In this document: piece by piece, positions 20,609-22,557 of the stretch
How positions within the stretch are numbered: the first letter of the stretch is position 1
Layout of the letters: each line of letters opens with the position of its first letter
IMG/VR virus record: IMGVR_UViG_3300044985_000125
Span: 1-22,557 of that record
Length of the DNA stretch: 22,557 nucleotides
Direction: 5' to 3' (one strand)
Origin: a virus
Notes under the pieces: model-generated
Told to the model about the DNA's origin: nothing
The model's input: the letters and a program-made list of their open reading frames with translations, nothing else
Databases searched by the model: none
Made by a program: the position numbers and the translations under genes

Positions 20609-20610
20609 CC

Positions 20611-20880
20611 ATGCTCAAGCCACTCAACGAAAAGGACAAGCTCACTCTCTGGCAATCCGTCGCCCACGAAATCAACGAAGCAGCCTTCAAATTCCTGAGC
20701 CTGAATGGACTTCAAAGCCCAATCGACACCAATGACTACCGGACATACGCGAGACTCAGGGGAGGGCTGCGAACACTCTGTGCCTTCTCTTCACCATCGG
20801 AAGTTGATGAAGCAGAAGGAGCCTTTGAAACGTGGGCAACGAGAAGCTCGTCTACTCTGCAACCGAGTTCGAAAAGCTAA
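20611..20880 (+). CDS. Unknown small helical protein (89 aa)
   Basis: ATG 20611 lies 2 nt after the previous stop. The sequence looks helical (KDKLTLWQSVAHEINEAAFK), with RTYARLRGGLRTLCAF in the middle. The last 49 nt overlap the start of the ATPase gene, which uses a different frame; the C-terminal SSSTLQPSSKS is typical of such an overlap. It could be a small partner of the ATPase. Confidence 0.65.
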   Translation: MLKPLNEKDKLTLWQSVAHEINEAAFKFLSLNGLQSPIDTNDYRTYARLRGGLRTLCAFSSPSEVDEAEGAFETWATRSSSTLQPSSKS

Positions 20881-21794
20881 CACTCCCTGACATCGGCTAC
20901 TGGGTCGAACACTGGATCCCGAAGAAAGGGATCGTGCTTCTGCATGGGAAGTACGGGGCGTACAAGACAGCCATCGTTCTCAACATGGCCAAGTGTGTGG
21001 CCACTGGCTTCCCACTCTGGGGCCTCAAGACCGAGAAGACCAAGGTGTTGTTCATCGAATGCGACACCCCGATTCAGGCACTCCAGCCAAGAGCCAAGAC
21101 CCTTGGGTTCTCTGGCCTCACCGTTGACTTCGCACCTATCTATCCCGGCCTCGACGTGGTGAATGCGGGGCGGGACGAGTGGAATGCGAGCCGCTATACC
21201 CAACTGCACGACATCCATCTCCGAGAGAAGTACGGGCTCGTGATCGTGGACTCGCTACGCACCATCCACTCTATGAGCGAGAAGGAGGGGGAGACTGCCA
21301 AGGAAGTCTACCTCTCCTGCGCTCGTCTCTTTGCTGACTCAACAGTCCTGCTCGTCCACCACGATAGGAAGTCCTACCGGGAAGACGGTCACGCCAACAA
21401 GTACAAGACGCAGGACATGATCGAAGTGGACAACGAATCGTTCATGGGATCGCAGCGTTGGATAGACCTCGCCACCACTGCCTTGAAGATCTCGAAGCAC
21501 GGGAACCAAGGCATCGTGGTCTCACAGTCGAAGAGCCAATGGGGCACGCAGGCCAATCCCATCTTCCTGAAGCCCGACAAGGATGGGACCACACTTACTG
21601 TCCCCGCCCTGCTGGATGACAACGCTATAGCCGCAGCGGTCGGAGTGATCATGAAGAAGGTGACGATCAAGAACCTTGGTCACTTGGACATCCTGCTGGC
21701 CAAACACTTTGGAGTCTCGGCCCGCTACGTCCGCAACTTCCGGGTCGACTATGAGGAGCGCAATGGACAAGTCCCCACTCGCAGTCGCGCTTGA
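20832..21794 (+). CDS. RecA-fold ATPase, AAA_25/RepA-helicase-like (320 aa)
   Basis: Motifs: P-loop GKYGAYKT (39-46, a Lys-Thr Walker A with a tyrosine before Lys), Walker B LVIVDS (136-141), then VLLVHHDRK (172-180) like the sensor strand of RepA and DnaB-type helicases, and ESFMGSQRWIDLATTA further on. The C-terminus (about 270-320) looks like a small helix-turn-helix region. Proteins of this group are replicative or recombination ATPases, often phage helicase-like. The GTG start at 20832 follows AAGGAGCC with a 10-nt gap and lies inside the preceding gene. No primase or nuclease domain is attached. Confidence 0.82.
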   Translation: MGNEKLVYSATEFEKLTLPDIGYWVEHWIPKKGIVLLHGKYGAYKTAIVLNMAKCVATGFPLWGLKTEKTKVLFIECDTPIQALQPRAKTLGFSGLTVDFAPIYPGLDVVNAGRDEWNASRYTQLHDIHLREKYGLVIVDSLRTIHSMSEKEGETAKEVYLSCARLFADSTVLLVHHDRKSYREDGHANKYKTQDMIEVDNESFMGSQRWIDLATTALKISKHGNQGIVVSQSKSQWGTQANPIFLKPDKDGTTLTVPALLDDNAIAAAVGVIMKKVTIKNLGHLDILLAKHFGVSARYVRNFRVDYEERNGQVPTRSRA

Positions 21795-21984
21795 AGACGC
21801 AGAAGCCTGTGGACCGGACAGCCTAGTGAATCTGCTCGCCAGGCTCTTGATGTGCTACCACGATTTCGACGTGGAGATTTGCCGCCACCCAGACATGTCG
21901 TACTGGGCACCACTGCCCGCAGGGGTGAACCGCAAGAACGGGGGCTACTTCCTACACGCCCAGTACTTGGTAGGTCTGCCATGA
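21763..21984 (+). CDS. Unknown small protein (73 aa)
   Basis: ATG 21763 follows GAGGAGCG and overlaps the end of the ATPase gene by 32 nt. The sequence starts MDKSPLAVALEDAEACGPDS and ends VNRKNGGYFLHAQYLVGLP. The latter resembles FNRRHGGYHVDVLALGRGDW in the next gene, so the pair may share a small domain. No family is recognised. Confidence 0.65.
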   Translation: MDKSPLAVALEDAEACGPDSLVNLLARLLMCYHDFDVEICRHPDMSYWAPLPAGVNRKNGGYFLHAQYLVGLP

Positions 21985-22184
21985 TCGTGAACCGCATCCC
22001 CGGAGACTACGCCCCCTTGGAGAAGGCTATCGAGGAAGCCTTTGGGCAATTCGAGGCAGACATGCCACTGATCCCCAAGCACCTCCTTGGAGATCGCACG
22101 GTTCACTTCAACCGCCGTCATGGGGGCTACCACGTTGACGTGCTGGCCTTGGGCCGAGGGGACTGGCCGAGGCAGATCTCATGA
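21981..22184 (+). CDS. Unknown small protein (67 aa)
   Basis: ATG 21981 overlaps the previous TGA (ATGA) and the stop overlaps the next ATG. The protein is helical at first (PLEKAIEEAFGQFEADMPLI) and ends with the NRRHGGYHVDVLAL segment shared with its neighbour. The function is unknown. Confidence 0.65.
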   Translation: MIVNRIPGDYAPLEKAIEEAFGQFEADMPLIPKHLLGDRTVHFNRRHGGYHVDVLALGRGDWPRQIS

Positions 22185-22447
22185 GTCGTCAGGGTTACCT
22201 CAGCGCCGCCACCGGCCCGATGTGGAAGGAGTTGGTAGCTGACGAGAGAGACTCCGAGTGCAGCTACGATCAGGCCCAAGAGAGGGGCAAGTTCATGACC
22301 GCAGCCTCCAAGATCTTGATGACTGCCGACGCTGGAGTGCTGGAAGTGACCGGGCTCCGGGGGCTCATGAGGAACGTGGCCGATGCCGACATGGTCGATA
22401 TGTCCAAGCACTTGGAAGCTCTGGTTTTCGGCTGGAGTCAGGCGTAA
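22181..22447 (+). CDS. Unknown small protein, last gene of the operon in this window (88 aa)
   Basis: ATG 22181 overlaps the previous TGA (ATGA). The chain is helical with many Met and Ala (RGKFMTAASKILMTADAGVL, then ADADMVDMSKHLEALVFGWS). Its TAA stop (22445-22447) lies inside the first copy of the direct repeat at 22441. No family is recognised. Confidence 0.65.
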   Translation: MSRQGYLSAATGPMWKELVADERDSECSYDQAQERGKFMTAASKILMTADAGVLEVTGLRGLMRNVADADMVDMSKHLEALVFGWSQA

Positions 22448-22498
22448 GTCCTTTCGAATGCGGTTCCAAACTGGCGTCGGGGCGCAAGTCCTTTGAAA
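22441..22498. repeat. Direct repeats at the right end (40-bp spacing)
   Basis: GGCGTAAGTCCTTTCGAA (22441-22458) and GGCGCAAGTCCTTTGAAA (22481-22498) match at 15 of 18 positions with a period of exactly 40 bp. A weaker third copy, AAGTGCCTTTTGGAA, lies at 22532-22546. From 22448 to the edge there is no gene. These could be operator, promoter-associated or origin repeats. Confidence 0.6.
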
Positions 22499-22557
22499 TC
22501 AACAGTCGGTTCTCTGGCACCACCTTCTTGGAAGTGCCTTTTGGAACAGACCCTCAC

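Noticed and set aside
1-22557. CRISPR array, insertion sequence, integrase or attachment site
   Set aside because: No regularly spaced repeats with spacers, no transposase or recombinase motifs, and no terminal inverted repeats were seen.

Overview
The window is part of a tailed double-stranded DNA phage genome (Caudoviricetes), or a prophage or environmental phage contig. It carries both terminase subunits, a large portal, a scaffold and an HK97-type major capsid protein. I see no integrase, repressor or obvious host gene. The DNA is GC-rich, GTG and TTG starts are common, and several promoters end 6-7 nt before the start codon, as in leaderless mRNAs. This would fit an actinobacterial or similar high-GC host, but that is inference. 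The window is incomplete on both sides: tail and lysis genes and the replication polymerase are not here.

The genome is split into two divergent arms around a gene-free stretch at about 12,880-13,066. The left arm (1-12,879) reads on the minus strand. In transcription order it holds: small terminase subunit (12367-12879); two small genes ending at a strong intrinsic terminator (11638-11671); a run of six small overlapping genes (11519 down to 9741) driven by near-consensus promoters; the large terminase subunit (8261-9916); a 55-residue gene; a second terminator; a coiled-coil gene with a tRNA-Met(CAU) embedded in it; portal (4819-7434); four small lysine-rich genes; a zinc-ribbon gene; scaffold (2698-3837); major capsid protein (1324-2661); and two tandem paralogous virion-type genes, the second running off the left edge.

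The right arm (13,067-22,447) reads on the plus strand. A first block of four small genes ends at a hairpin. A promoter at about 13967-13996 then starts one long operon of 19 genes, nearly all overlapping by 1-4 bases. Its core is a MoxR-type AAA+ ATPase (14479-15573), a DUF3150-like protein (16315-17172) and a metallopeptidase-like/VWA protein with HExxH and MIDAS motifs (17933-19120). This MoxR-VWA set is interleaved with small zinc-finger, membrane and unknown proteins. A RecA-fold (AAA_25/RepA-like) ATPase follows at 20832-21794. Many right-arm genes share an extended ribosome binding site, AAGGAGCCAA. The last 110 bases are gene-free and hold direct repeats 40 bp apart.

The most unusual observation is in the small-gene run before the large terminase. 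One gene (10835-11065) starts with about 22 residues nearly identical to an internal piece of this phage's own portal. Another (9741-10196) starts with about 32 residues matching the N-terminal arm of its own capsid protein. The DNA has diverged at silent positions while the protein is kept, and the genes are promoter-equipped and overlap-coupled. This looks like a maintained set of virion-protein fragments or mimics rather than simple debris, possibly for assembly control or interference with related phages.
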